Notes: generated by a model not told the origin, from the sequence alone. 31,889 nucleotides of DNA from an uncultured Oscillospiraceae bacterium (GCA_934646185.1 CAKUEH010000026.1:1-31889); one strand, 5' to 3'; shown: positions 15,490 through 23,300, counted from the first letter of the stretch. Numbers and translations are program-made.

Positions 15490-16834
15490 GGTGTTTCCCC
15501 TTTCGGCACGCGTCCAGAAAGCGGACGGCAAAGGATGGATTCGCGTAAAAATGGAAATGCGGATAGCCCGCGTAGAGGGTGTCCGTGGCGAAGACGCACG
15601 GCCAGCTGCGGCCGAAGGGCTTCGCCGCCGTGAAGGCGTCTCCGGTCTGCTCCGCATCCCAGTGGTGGAATTCGTGTGCAGGGATGGATCCGCCCGCGCG
15701 GCAGAGCAGGTTGTTCCGCTCGGCCGTCAGCGTGACGTAGCCAAAGCGTGCGAGCTTCCCGGCGTCGAAGCAGCGCCCCGGCAGAAAGCCCACCATCGGA
15801 TGCTCCCCGATAGCCTCTGTCAGGTACATAAAGCCGCCGCATTCGGCAATGCAGGGCAGCCCCGCCTCCAGCGCGGCGCGGACGCTGCTGCACATGGAGC
15901 GATTTTCGCTCAGCTGCGCGGCATAGAGCTCCGGATAGCCGCCGCCGAGATAGAGGCCGTCGAGTCCGGCGGGCAAGGCGCCGTCAGAGAGCGGAGAAAA
16001 CGGCACGAGCTCCGCGCCGACCGTCCGGAGCAGGCCGAGGCTGTCTTCATAGTAAAAGCAGAACGCATTGTCCCGCGCAACACCGATGCGCACCGGTGCG
16101 CCGGGCGCCGGAAGCGTCGGCGGCACAACGTCCAGCGCTGGCGCTTCGCGCGCGATGGTCAGCAGCGCGTCCAGATCGATCGTCTGCTCGGCCTCAGCGG
16201 CGAGGCGCTGCATTTTTTCGCGCAGATCTGCGACCTCCGCCGCAGTCACAAGGCCGAGATGGCGGCTTTTCAGCGCGCAGTCCGGCAGATTCGGCAGAAA
16301 GCCGCACGCCTTGACGCCAAGGCGGTCTTCCAGCACACGCGCGAGCGGCGCGTAGGTCATCGCGGTGCAGCCGTTGAGGATGACGCCGCAGATGCGGTCG
16401 TCCGGCAGAAAGTCCAGAAAGCCGCGTACCGACGCCAGCACCGAGAGTGCCGCGCCGCGCGCGTTCACAACGAGGACCACGGGCGAGACCGTCTTCTGCG
16501 CGAGTTCGTAGGTGCTGGCGCGCGTACTGGTCAGGCCGAGGCCGTCGTAATAGCCCATAACGCCCTCAATGACCGTGACATCACAGCCGGAGGCATTCTG
16601 CGCGAGGAGGAAGCGAAGCGTATTCTCGTCGAAGAAAAACGGATCGAGATTCGAACTTTTGGCCCCGATGATGCGGCTATGGAACATCGGGTCAATATAA
16701 TCGGGGCCGCATTTCGCGGCGGCGACTGAAAGGCCGCGGTTCACGAGCGCCTGCAAAACGGCACAGGACACGGTCGTCTTGCCGCAGCCGCTGTTCGTCC
16801 CGGCGAGGATCAGACGCGGAAGATTTTGCTGCAT
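15458..16834 (-). CDS. cbiA: Cobyrinic acid a,c-diamide synthase
   Basis: Glutamine-dependent amidotransferase that amidates the a and c side chains of cobyrinic acid. It is 458 residues from ATG 16834, four bases after the cbiL stop. The N-terminal ATP-binding loop is GTNSGCGKTT (12-21), followed by KCGPDYIDPMFH (41-52), diagnostic of CbiA. The C-terminal class I glutaminase domain has Cys332 in IAECGGFMYL and a histidine-rich HEFHHWD near the end. Length is standard. It overlaps cbiC by 32 bases, the longest overlap in the operon. Confidence 0.97.
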   Translation of the reverse strand: MQQNLPRLILAGTNSGCGKTTVSCAVLQALVNRGLSVAAAKCGPDYIDPMFHSRIIGAKSSNLDPFFFDENTLRFLLAQNASGCDVTVIEGVMGYYDGLGLTSTRASTYELAQKTVSPVVLVVNARGAALSVLASVRGFLDFLPDDRICGVILNGCTAMTYAPLARVLEDRLGVKACGFLPNLPDCALKSRHLGLVTAAEVADLREKMQRLAAEAEQTIDLDALLTIAREAPALDVVPPTLPAPGAPVRIGVARDNAFCFYYEDSLGLLRTVGAELVPFSPLSDGALPAGLDGLYLGGGYPELYAAQLSENRSMCSSVRAALEAGLPCIAECGGFMYLTEAIGEHPMVGFLPGRCFDAGKLARFGYVTLTAERNNLLCRAGGSIPAHEFHHWDAEQTGDAFTAAKPFGRSWPCVFATDTLYAGYPHFHFYANPSFAVRFLDACRKGKHHAGTDQTDGH

Positions 16835-16838
16835 AGGC

Positions 16839-17534
16839 TCACTCCGATCGGACAAGAATGGTGGCAAAATAGCTGACATTTTCCGGGATCTCCCGCAGAT
16901 CGCGGAAGACCCGCTCGCTGGGCAGGCCGCAGTCGGCGACCATCGAGGCCCGCTTCAACAGACCCGCGCGCCCCAGCGCTGCAACGGTCTCGTGGATGGC
17001 GGAGCCGGATTTCATCAGCACCTTCGTGCCCGGGAGGGCCAGCGCCGCATCCAGATCGCAGCTCGCCGGAAGGATGTGGAGCGGCTGCTCCATCTCGGTC
17101 AGGCTCTGCCCGAGGCGGGCCGCCACGGCGGCGACGCTCGTCACGCCTGGGAGCATTCTGGCCGGAAACCCGTCCCGCTCGATCTCCGCGAAGATGTAAT
17201 ACGCCGTAGCGAAGAGGGCGACGTCACCGAGGTTGACCATCGCAACGTCTCTTCCCTGCCGCAGCTCGGCCTCGACGGCGGACGCCGCCGCGCGATAGCT
17301 TTCCGCCCGGACGGCAGCGTCATGCGACATCGTGAATCGGAGCGGCAGAACGGATTTTCCGGTCAAATCGACCGCGCCGCGCGCGATGTCGAGCGCGAGC
17401 ATCTGGCCGGACGCCGTCTGCGGCGCGGCGATGACGGGCGTGTTCTCCAGAACGCGGACGGCCTGGAGCGTCAGCAGCTCCGGGTCGCCGGGCCCGACGG
17501 AGACGGCATAGAAGGTTCCGGTTTGTTCGCTCAT
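16839..17534 (-). CDS. cbiL: Cobalt-precorrin-2 C20-methyltransferase
   Basis: Tetrapyrrole methylase (CbiL/CobI) that uses SAM to methylate C20 of cobalt-precorrin-2, the first step after cobalt insertion. It is 231 residues, normal. Motifs are VSVGPGDPELLTLQAV (11-26), the middle NLGDVALFATAYYI, and PGVTSVAAVAARLGQ. The ATG at 17534 overlaps the ATPase stop codon by 4 bases (ATGA), which ties the biosynthetic block to the transporter block. Confidence 0.95.
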   Translation of the reverse strand: MSEQTGTFYAVSVGPGDPELLTLQAVRVLENTPVIAAPQTASGQMLALDIARGAVDLTGKSVLPLRFTMSHDAAVRAESYRAAASAVEAELRQGRDVAMVNLGDVALFATAYYIFAEIERDGFPARMLPGVTSVAAVAARLGQSLTEMEQPLHILPASCDLDAALALPGTKVLMKSGSAIHETVAALGRAGLLKRASMVADCGLPSERVFRDLREIPENVSYFATILVRSE

Positions 17535-18313
17535 CTGGCACCTCCGGGGACAAATTCCAAGGAATCGAAGCAGGGATCGTATTTTCCCGGCTCCATGCGA
17601 TAGAGCTCCGCGATATAGTCGGGCGTGAAAATTTCCGAGGGCGGGCCGACGCGGTCGATCCGGTCGCCCGCGACGCAGACGACGGTATCGGAGACGCGGG
17701 CGGCAAGATCCAGCTCGTGCAGGGACATGAGGACGGCGAGGTGCTCCTCGCGCACCATGCGCTTGAGGATGGTCAGCAGCTCCAGCTTATAGCGGATGTC
17801 GAGAAAACTCGTCGGCTCGTCGAGGACGATGAGCTCCGGCTGCTGGCAGAGGGCCCGGGCAAGCAGGACGCGCTGCCGCTGGCCGTCGCTGATGGACTGG
17901 AAGGGCCGGTCGGCAAAGTCGAGCGCGTCGGTCTCGCGGAGGCTCTGCTCGACGATGGCCTTGTCCTCCGGGCGGAGGACGCCGAGATGGCCGGTGTAGG
18001 GATAGCGGCCGGTGCTGACGACGTCGCGGCAGGTCATGAGCTCGGGGTTCATGCGGGCCGTCATCAGGATGGCCATGCGGCGAGCGACGTCGCCCCGGCT
18101 GTAGCTGCGCATGTCCGCGCCGTCGAGGAAGACTGAGCCGGAAATGGACGGGAGCTGGCCGATGATGGTCTTGAGGATGGTCGACTTGCCGGAGCCGTTC
18201 GGGCCGATGAGCGTGACGATCCTGCCGCGCTGTACCGAGAGGGCGACCTTGGAGATGAGCGTCTTGCCGTTGTAGCCGACGGACAGGGCATCGGTTTGCA
18301 GATAATCCATCAC
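17531..18313 (-). CDS. ABC transporter ATP-binding protein, corrinoid/iron-siderophore type (BtuD/FecE)
   Basis: ATPase of an importer of the FepC/BtuD family, 260 residues. Walker A is GPNGSGKST (37-45), the Q-loop region carries MAILMTARMN, Walker B is LIVLDEPTSFLD and the H-loop is MSLHELDL. The ABC signature reads SISDGQRQR rather than LSGGQ; an SDGQ form is known in this subfamily. It overlaps both the permease (4 bases) and cbiL (4 bases). Its position in a B12-riboswitch operon suggests a corrinoid, cobalt-tetrapyrrole or related substrate, but siderophore and heme importers look the same by sequence, so no gene symbol is given. Confidence 0.93.
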   Translation of the reverse strand: MMDYLQTDALSVGYNGKTLISKVALSVQRGRIVTLIGPNGSGKSTILKTIIGQLPSISGSVFLDGADMRSYSRGDVARRMAILMTARMNPELMTCRDVVSTGRYPYTGHLGVLRPEDKAIVEQSLRETDALDFADRPFQSISDGQRQRVLLARALCQQPELIVLDEPTSFLDIRYKLELLTILKRMVREEHLAVLMSLHELDLAARVSDTVVCVAGDRIDRVGPPSEIFTPDYIAELYRMEPGKYDPCFDSLEFVPGGAR

Positions 18314-19323
18314 TGCGCCCCCTTTCTGTGGAGCATCATATAGATGACGACCGGCGCGCCGAAGACCGCTGTGACGGAGCTGATGCTGACCTCGGTGGGC
18401 GCGAAGGCCGTGCGCGCGATGAGGTCGCAGAACAGGCAGAACGCGCCGCCGCCGAGGAAACAGGCCGGGATCATCAAAAGCGGCTCTGCGGACTTAAAAA
18501 GGGACTTCATCAGGTGCGGCACGGCGATGCCGACGAAGGAGATCGGGCCGGCAAAGGCCGTGACGCAGGCGGAGAGCACACTGGAAAGTAAGATCAGCGC
18601 CGCACGGAACGCGCGCAGCGGCACGCCGAGATTCTGCGCGTAGACCTCGCCCAGCTGATAGGCCCGGAGGGGCTTGGAGAGCAGGAACGTCAGGATCAGG
18701 GCCCTGCCGCAGACCACGGCCATCGTGCGGACATTGTCCCAGCTCATACCGGAGAAGGAGCCGAGGGACCAGTTGTGCAGGTTGACAATGTTGCTGTCGT
18801 CGGCAAACGTGACGAGAAAGTCCGTCAGCGCGGAGCAGATATAGCCGATCATTACGCCGCAGACGACGAGCAGACTCATCCGGCGGACGCGCCGCGAGAT
18901 GAGCAGGACAAAGCCCATTGAGAGCATCGCGCCGACAAAGGCCGCTGCGATCAGCGCGGCGGAGGACGACGTGACGCCCCGGCTGAGCAGCAGGATCATC
19001 GTGACCGCGACCGTGAACTTGGCCCCGGACGAGATGCCGAGGACGAAGGGCCCGGCGATTGGATTGTGGAAAAACGTCTGCAGCAGGAAGCCCGAGACGG
19101 AGAGGGCGCCGCCGAGAATCATCGCCGCAAGCAAGCGGGGCAGGCGGATATTCAGCAGGATGCGGCGCTGCGTGAGGTCGCCGCCGCCGTGGAGAATCGC
19201 CCATATTTCAGACGCGGGGAGCCGGACGCTGCCCGCGAGAAGATTCCAGATCAAAAAGGTAACAAGCAGGACGAGGAGCAGCAGGAAACCGCCCCATGTG
19301 TGAAGTTTGCGGGTATGTTCCAT
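18310..19323 (-). CDS. ABC transporter permease, FecCD/BtuC family
   Basis: Integral membrane subunit of the same importer, 337 residues with about ten hydrophobic segments, as in BtuC. Family motifs include RLPRLLAAMILGGALSVSG, NPIAGPFVLGISSGA and, near the C-terminus, GPISFVGIAVPHL, which is the coupling-helix region. It starts 13 bases after the substrate-binding lipoprotein stop and overlaps the ATPase by 4 bases. As with the ATPase, the substrate is inferred from B12 control; sequence alone does not separate cobalamin, heme and siderophore transport. Confidence 0.94.
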   Translation of the reverse strand: MEHTRKLHTWGGFLLLLVLLVTFLIWNLLAGSVRLPASEIWAILHGGGDLTQRRILLNIRLPRLLAAMILGGALSVSGFLLQTFFHNPIAGPFVLGISSGAKFTVAVTMILLLSRGVTSSSAALIAAAFVGAMLSMGFVLLISRRVRRMSLLVVCGVMIGYICSALTDFLVTFADDSNIVNLHNWSLGSFSGMSWDNVRTMAVVCGRALILTFLLSKPLRAYQLGEVYAQNLGVPLRAFRAALILLSSVLSACVTAFAGPISFVGIAVPHLMKSLFKSAEPLLMIPACFLGGGAFCLFCDLIARTAFAPTEVSISSVTAVFGAPVVIYMMLHRKGAQ

Positions 19324-19336
19324 GCTGCTCCTCCTG

Positions 19337-20500
19337 TTATAATAATTTTTTTAGGAACCGGAGATCGGCGGCGTCCGGGTTGTTCAAAACGGCGTGGACG
19401 TCGAGGATCATGTCGCCGAGGGCGAGCGATTCCTGATAGAAGTTTTTCGTGATACACCAGACATTGCCGGTCTGGACGGCTTTAAAATCCGCAAACAGCG
19501 GACTTTTGGCGAGCAGCTCATCGATGGAGGTAATCCCGCCGTCGATGGTGCTGTTGTAGATGAGGACGTCGGCGTCCAGGGCGGTGTCGTAAAAGGACTC
19601 CATCTGGATGGTCATTGTGGACAGGGCGTTTTCCTCGCCGCTCTCGTCGAACGAGACATACTCGCCGCCCGCCATACGGATGGCCTTGGCGATATAGTCG
19701 CCGGATTTGCGGACATTGACTGCGCCGGACGTCGTGATGTAGAAGAACGCGACGGTCTGGCCCGTCGGCTCCTGGTCGAGCACGGGCGCGAGCGCGGCGA
19801 TGAGGTCATCATAATATGCGCAGGCCGCGTCCTCTCTGCCGAGCAGGGCGGCATAGAGCTTCAGCCACTCCATGCGGCCCAGCGGCTCCGGCTCGTAGCT
19901 TGAGCGCTCGATGAGCACGGGGACGCCGATGCGCTCGAGCTGCTCGATGACCTCGGGCGTATGGTAGATCATCGTGTTCTCGATGGCAAGGTCGCAGCCC
20001 GCAGCGAGGATCGTCTCATAGTCCGGGGCGGAATATTTGCCCGCGTAGACCATCGTCCCGGCCTGCATCGCGGCCTTGGCCTCGTCGATATACCAATCCG
20101 CCTCCTTCTGGCCGCTGAGGGCGATGGCGTCAATGGCGTCCAGCTGCCGGAAATAGTCCATCGCAGCGGTCGCGACCAGATAGATGTGCGAAAGGGGCCG
20201 GGTCAGGACGGTCACATCCGCGGGGACGCCGTCCGGCACGGGCGCGTCCCCGGCGACGACGAGGAATGTTTGATCGTCGCCGATCGTGAGGCGCGTATAG
20301 TCCTCGCCCGCGTAGGAAACAGAAAACTGCGTGGCGTATTGAAGCGGGAGCGTCCGGTCAAACGTCAGGTCGTACCACGAAACCGCGCTTGCCGGCTCGC
20401 TCTGCACCGGTTCCGGCGCGGCGGTCTCCTGCTGCGGCGCGGCGCAGGCCGCGAAGGCCAGCAGCAGCGCGGCGAGGAGCGCTATAAAGAGCTTCTTCAT
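19337..20500 (-). CDS. Substrate-binding lipoprotein of the importer, BtuF/FhuD class
   Basis: Extracytoplasmic binding protein, 387 residues. A signal peptide ends in the lipobox AFAAC, so Cys19 should be lipidated. The mature part shows class III binding-protein features: paired lobes linked by a long helix, with LERIGVPVLIERSSYEPEPLGRMEW before the linker helix (…KLYAALLGRED). It contains GAVNVRKSGDYIAKAIRMAGG in the C-terminal lobe. The ATG overlaps the stop of the upstream two-domain lipoprotein (ATGA). A corrinoid or other tetrapyrrole ligand is inferred from the operon. The protein is longer than E. coli BtuF and closer in type to Firmicute iron-complex binding proteins. Confidence 0.92.
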   Translation of the reverse strand: MKKLFIALLAALLLAFAACAAPQQETAAPEPVQSEPASAVSWYDLTFDRTLPLQYATQFSVSYAGEDYTRLTIGDDQTFLVVAGDAPVPDGVPADVTVLTRPLSHIYLVATAAMDYFRQLDAIDAIALSGQKEADWYIDEAKAAMQAGTMVYAGKYSAPDYETILAAGCDLAIENTMIYHTPEVIEQLERIGVPVLIERSSYEPEPLGRMEWLKLYAALLGREDAACAYYDDLIAALAPVLDQEPTGQTVAFFYITTSGAVNVRKSGDYIAKAIRMAGGEYVSFDESGEENALSTMTIQMESFYDTALDADVLIYNSTIDGGITSIDELLAKSPLFADFKAVQTGNVWCITKNFYQESLALGDMILDVHAVLNNPDAADLRFLKKLL

Positions 20501-21435
20501 TCGGCAGCGGTCAGCGTCGCAGAATCGAAGTTCAGCGTGTACTCGATCTCATGCGGGGTGCTCATCGCGGTGGTATCGCCGATGACCGTGAGCTCGGTGT
20601 CAAAGGCCGCGACGGGGATCTCAAATGTGGAGCCGGGCTCGGTCGTGAGGACGTCATAGCGTTCACCGTCCACGAGCATGTAGTCATATTTGCTGCTGCT
20701 CCAGACGACGGTAGCCACAGCCTTGCCGTCCGCGACGGTCAGCGTGCAGGGAGACTGGATATAAGCCTTGCCGGAGCCGCCTGCGAAGATCAGCTCGGCG
20801 GTGTAGGTGCCGTCGGCCAGGGCGAGATCGTCGACGGTCTTGCCGGATTCCTCGACGGGAACGGGGTTGGAGACGGAGACCTTGTGGTCGTACCACGTGC
20901 CCTTCTTGCCGATGAGCGCGAGGTCAAATTCCTCGTCCAGCGTAGGAACGGGGATGTCGAAGCCGAAGACCTCGTCAGAGAGGCCGTCGGAATAGGTAAC
21001 GGTGTCGGTGGTGGGCTGGAGCAGCTCGGCCCCTTCCTTTTCCGCGTCTTCCTTGACGCCGGGGAAGAGATTGAGGATGCTGGTGCCCGCAAGGCTGACG
21101 TGGATAGTCATCTCGCCGTTTTCGACGGTGAGCGTGCCCTTGCCGTCGCAGGCCTCATTGGCATGGAACATGGAGCTGTCGGTGTTGAAGTCGGCAGTAT
21201 AGACGCCGTCGGGCAGGGCCGGTTCGACGGGCTGCTCCGGTTCCGCGGGCGTCTCTTCTTCGGCGGACGCATCCGCATCCTCCGCAGTCTCGTCGGTTTT
21301 GGGTTCGGCGGGCTGTTCGGTCTGCACGGTCTGTTCCAGCTCTGCAGGTTCGGTCTCTGCGGGCTTGGCCGCGCAGGCGGTCAGCAGCGCGAGCAGCATC
21401 AGCGCAGCGAGCGCAAGGGCGATGGTCTTTTTCAT
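20497..21435 (-). CDS. Two-domain surface lipoprotein of unknown function in the B12 operon
   Basis: A 312-residue lipoprotein with ATG 21435 behind AGGAGGA. The signal peptide has lipobox LLTAC (Cys21). Residues 24-75 are an acidic Pro/Glu/Thr-rich linker, a likely cell-wall spacer. Two beta-rich domains follow, each opening with a DGxYTA motif (76-81 and 208-213). Domain 1 (about 75-190) carries GKGTLTVENGEMT and ends in a WYDHKVSV strand. Domain 2 (about 206-303) carries GGSGKAYIQSPCTLTVADGK, VVWSSSKYDYM and MSTPHEIEYTLNF. I recall similar domains in Clostridial and Actinobacterial lipoproteins near iron or corrinoid importers but cannot name a family. The fold pattern is loosely NEAT-like. 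A role in tetrapyrrole or cobalt binding and handover to the binding protein is inference. Confidence 0.85.
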   Translation of the reverse strand: MKKTIALALAALMLLALLTACAAKPAETEPAELEQTVQTEQPAEPKTDETAEDADASAEEETPAEPEQPVEPALPDGVYTADFNTDSSMFHANEACDGKGTLTVENGEMTIHVSLAGTSILNLFPGVKEDAEKEGAELLQPTTDTVTYSDGLSDEVFGFDIPVPTLDEEFDLALIGKKGTWYDHKVSVSNPVPVEESGKTVDDLALADGTYTAELIFAGGSGKAYIQSPCTLTVADGKAVATVVWSSSKYDYMLVDGERYDVLTTEPGSTFEIPVAAFDTELTVIGDTTAMSTPHEIEYTLNFDSATLTAAE

Positions 21436-21460
21436 GATGGTTCCTCCTGAATGGCGCTTG

Positions 21461-21491
21461 GCTCCGGGGCAGGTTTTCCCCACCCCGGAGC
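21461..21491 (-). other. Intercistronic hairpin after cbiK
   Basis: GCTCCGGGG (21461-21469) and CCCCGGAGC (21483-21491) form a perfect 9-bp stem with a 13-base loop in the 71-base gap between cbiK and the next lipoprotein gene. No U-tract follows, so it is better read as an mRNA-stabilizing or processing hairpin than as a terminator. Confidence 0.55.
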
Positions 21492-21506
21492 TCAGTTTAA
21501 GTCAAA

Positions 21507-22769
21507 TTAGGCGTTCAGCGAGTCGATCGCAGCCTTGGTGTGGGCGACATAGAGCGCCTGCACATCGGCGATCTCGCCGAGGCCGTGGATCTGGCAGTCG
21601 ACGGTGAAGCCAGCGGCTTCGAACATGGTCTTCCAGGAATCTTCCTCGGAACCAGCCATATCGTTGTTGGCGTGGTCGCCGGCGACGACCATCAGCGGGC
21701 GCAGCACGACATTGGTATAGCCCGCAGCCTTGACGGCCTCGATGACAGCCTCGCAGGCGGTCTCTTCCGGCTCACCCTCGACGGTGCCGATGAAGACGTT
21801 CTCATAACCGAGCTGCTGCATCTGGGTGTTCATCTGGCTGTAGGTGACCTTGGCGACGTGCGCGGTGCCGTGGCCCATGAAGACGAACGCGGTGCCCGCG
21901 TCCTTCGCGGCGTCGAGGCTCTCAAAGCCCGCATCGGCAACGGCCGCAGCGGTGATCGCCTTGGCAACGGCTTCCTTGTCGGCGTTGATAATGGCGGCGT
22001 CGGAGCCGACCTCGCCGAGCATCGGCTCCGCGATGGCGACGGACTCGAACTGATCGCGGTAAACGTCGATGGCTTCGCACATCTCGTCATACTCTGCGCC
22101 ATGCATCAGGTGCGTCGGCTGGACAACGAGGTTCTTGACGCCGTTGGCGACGGCACGCTCGAGCGCCTGATCCATGTTGTCGATCTTCTCGCCATCGCGG
22201 GCCTGCACGTGGTTGATGATGATCTGCGCGGTGAAGGCGCGGCGGACGGACCAGTCGGGATACGCGGCCTGCAGGGCGTCTTCGATGCCCTTGATGTCGG
22301 CAACACGGCTGTCATTGTAGGACGTGCCGAAGGAGACAACGAGCAGCTCGTTCTCGCCGATCTCATCCTGATTGCGCGCATCGTCGAGCGAAGCGTCGCC
22401 GGTATCGAGGCCGAAGTAATCGGGGCTGGCCTCGTCGCCTTCGACGAGCTCCTTCTGCGCATCGGTCAGGGCGTCCCAGGCGGCCTTGGCCGCTTCGCAC
22501 TGGGCGTCGGTCTCATCGGTGCGGGACTGGACATAGATCGCGTCGATCAGGGCGGCGACATTGTTGGCGGCTGCCTGATCCAGCTCTTCCTGAGAGGGCT
22601 GCGGCTCTTCCGGGGTCTGCTCCTCGGCGGGCGTGGTCTCTTCGGGGGTAGTGGTCTGTTCGGTTTCTGCGGGGTCTACGGTGGGGGCCTCGTCCGCGCT
22701 GCTCTTGCAGGCGGAGAGGAGGCTCAGCAGCATCACGGCTGCGAGCACGAGCGCGAGGGTCTTTTTCAT
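21507..22769 (-). CDS. cbiK: Sirohydrochlorin cobaltochelatase, extracytoplasmic lipoprotein form
   Basis: A CbiK-family chelatase of 420 residues. It has a signal peptide and lipobox LLSAC (Cys21), so it should be anchored outside the membrane. Residues 22-65 are an acidic Pro/Thr/Glu linker. About 66-112 is a small helical FIVAR-like segment (DALTDAQKELVEG). The chelatase domain runs from about 140 to 420. Metal and active-site candidates are His220 and His223 in QPTHLMHGAEY, His300 in FMGHGTAH and Glu331/Glu333 in TVEGEP. PLMVVAGDHANNDMAG (358-373) is family-typical. Classical CbiK is cytosolic; a periplasmic form (CbiK-P) is known in Desulfovibrio, and the CbiK-like IhtB lipoprotein of Porphyromonas binds heme. 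First gene after the riboswitch. Confidence 0.93.
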   Translation of the reverse strand: MKKTLALVLAAVMLLSLLSACKSSADEAPTVDPAETEQTTTPEETTPAEEQTPEEPQPSQEELDQAAANNVAALIDAIYVQSRTDETDAQCEAAKAAWDALTDAQKELVEGDEASPDYFGLDTGDASLDDARNQDEIGENELLVVSFGTSYNDSRVADIKGIEDALQAAYPDWSVRRAFTAQIIINHVQARDGEKIDNMDQALERAVANGVKNLVVQPTHLMHGAEYDEMCEAIDVYRDQFESVAIAEPMLGEVGSDAAIINADKEAVAKAITAAAVADAGFESLDAAKDAGTAFVFMGHGTAHVAKVTYSQMNTQMQQLGYENVFIGTVEGEPEETACEAVIEAVKAAGYTNVVLRPLMVVAGDHANNDMAGSEEDSWKTMFEAAGFTVDCQIHGLGEIADVQALYVAHTKAAIDSLNA

Positions 22770-22800
22770 GTGAGGTCTACCTCTTTTCTAAAATGTTCTG

Positions 22801-22835
22801 AAAAATATAAAAACGGCTGCGCTGGCGCAGCCGTT
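22801..22835 (-). terminator. Riboswitch-linked intrinsic terminator ahead of cbiK
   Basis: AACGGCTGCGC (22812-22822) and GCGCAGCCGTT (22825-22835) form an 11-bp GC-rich stem with a 2-base spacer in the DNA. On the minus strand it is followed by TTTATATTTTT. It lies between the cobalamin aptamer and the cbiK start, so it is the likely off-switch of the expression platform. Another small hairpin (GTCTTCC 22858-22864 with GGAAGAC 22870-22876) lies between aptamer and terminator. Confidence 0.85.
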
Positions 22836-22927
22836 CTCCCTAGCCGTATCGAATGTCGTCTTCCAAAGCGGAAGACCATACAAACTTGCAGGAAGGCCGA
22901 CCCGTAGACAGCGGATCTGAGATTCCA

Positions 22928-23121
22928 CGCCAAGGCAGGTCTCCTGACTTCGTTCTTCGCGGCTCTGCCCTTCCCGGTTTCCCAGTGGTAAGGACGCACA
23001 CACCGGCCATCTGGCCGGTCCGGCGCTTCCTTTGCAGGTCCGCTCCCGTACACAGTGACTGCATCGCTCCGGATTCTCACCGGATTCCCTTTTCACCCGC
23101 CTTGCGGTGGACACCTTGGCG
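22928..23121 (-). promoter_or_regulatory. Cobalamin riboswitch aptamer
   Basis: Read on the minus strand, CGCCAAGG (23114-23121) opens and CCTTGGCG (22928-22935) closes an 8-bp P1 stem. The conserved elements are present in order: GGGAATCCGGTGAGAATCCGG, the CCACTGGGAA core, and the B12 box GTCAGGAGACCTGCC at 22934-22948. A GC-rich ACCGGCCAGATGGCCGGT hairpin forms a peripheral arm. The total of about 194 bases is normal. It should lower expression of the entire 16-gene operon when adenosylcobalamin or a related corrinoid is bound. Confidence 0.97.
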
Positions 23122-23152
23122 CTACAATTTTATATTGTTTCAGACAGTCCAC

Positions 23153-23180
23153 ATTATAACACGCATCGGAAAAGAGTCAA
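23153..23180 (-). promoter_or_regulatory. Sigma-A promoter of the cobalamin operon
   Basis: On the minus strand TTGACT (23175-23180) and TATAAT (23153-23158) are separated by 16 bases, a near-consensus promoter. The transcript would start near 23146, about 25 bases before riboswitch P1. The remaining part of the 23122-23300 gap holds the terminator of the BMP operon. Confidence 0.85.
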
Positions 23181-23246
23181 CCGGAGAAATCGACAGTTTT
23201 CCCCGGTCGGCAGCCGCATTTCCCGGCGAGAATGCCCGAAAACGGG

Positions 23247-23283
23247 AAAGTGCCCGGCGGACACAGGGTCCGCCGGGCACTTT
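23247..23283 (-). terminator. Terminator of the BMP transporter operon
   Basis: AAAGTGCCCGGCGGA and TCCGCCGGGCACTTT form a 15-bp stem about 18 bases after the BMP stop codon. On the minus strand it continues with CCCGTTTT. It separates this operon from the cobalamin promoter 67 bases further on. Confidence 0.85.
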
Positions 23284-23300
23284 GGGCGTTCCGCAAGAGA

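Noticed and set aside
15368..16729. Plus-strand open frame of 453 residues opposite cbiA and cbiC
   Set aside because: Antisense shadow of two firmly identified genes; Arg/Ala/Glu-rich with no recognisable domain.
21540..22907. Plus-strand open frame of 455 residues opposite cbiK
   Set aside because: Gly/Asp/Val-rich shadow of the lipoprotein gene, running into the riboswitch.
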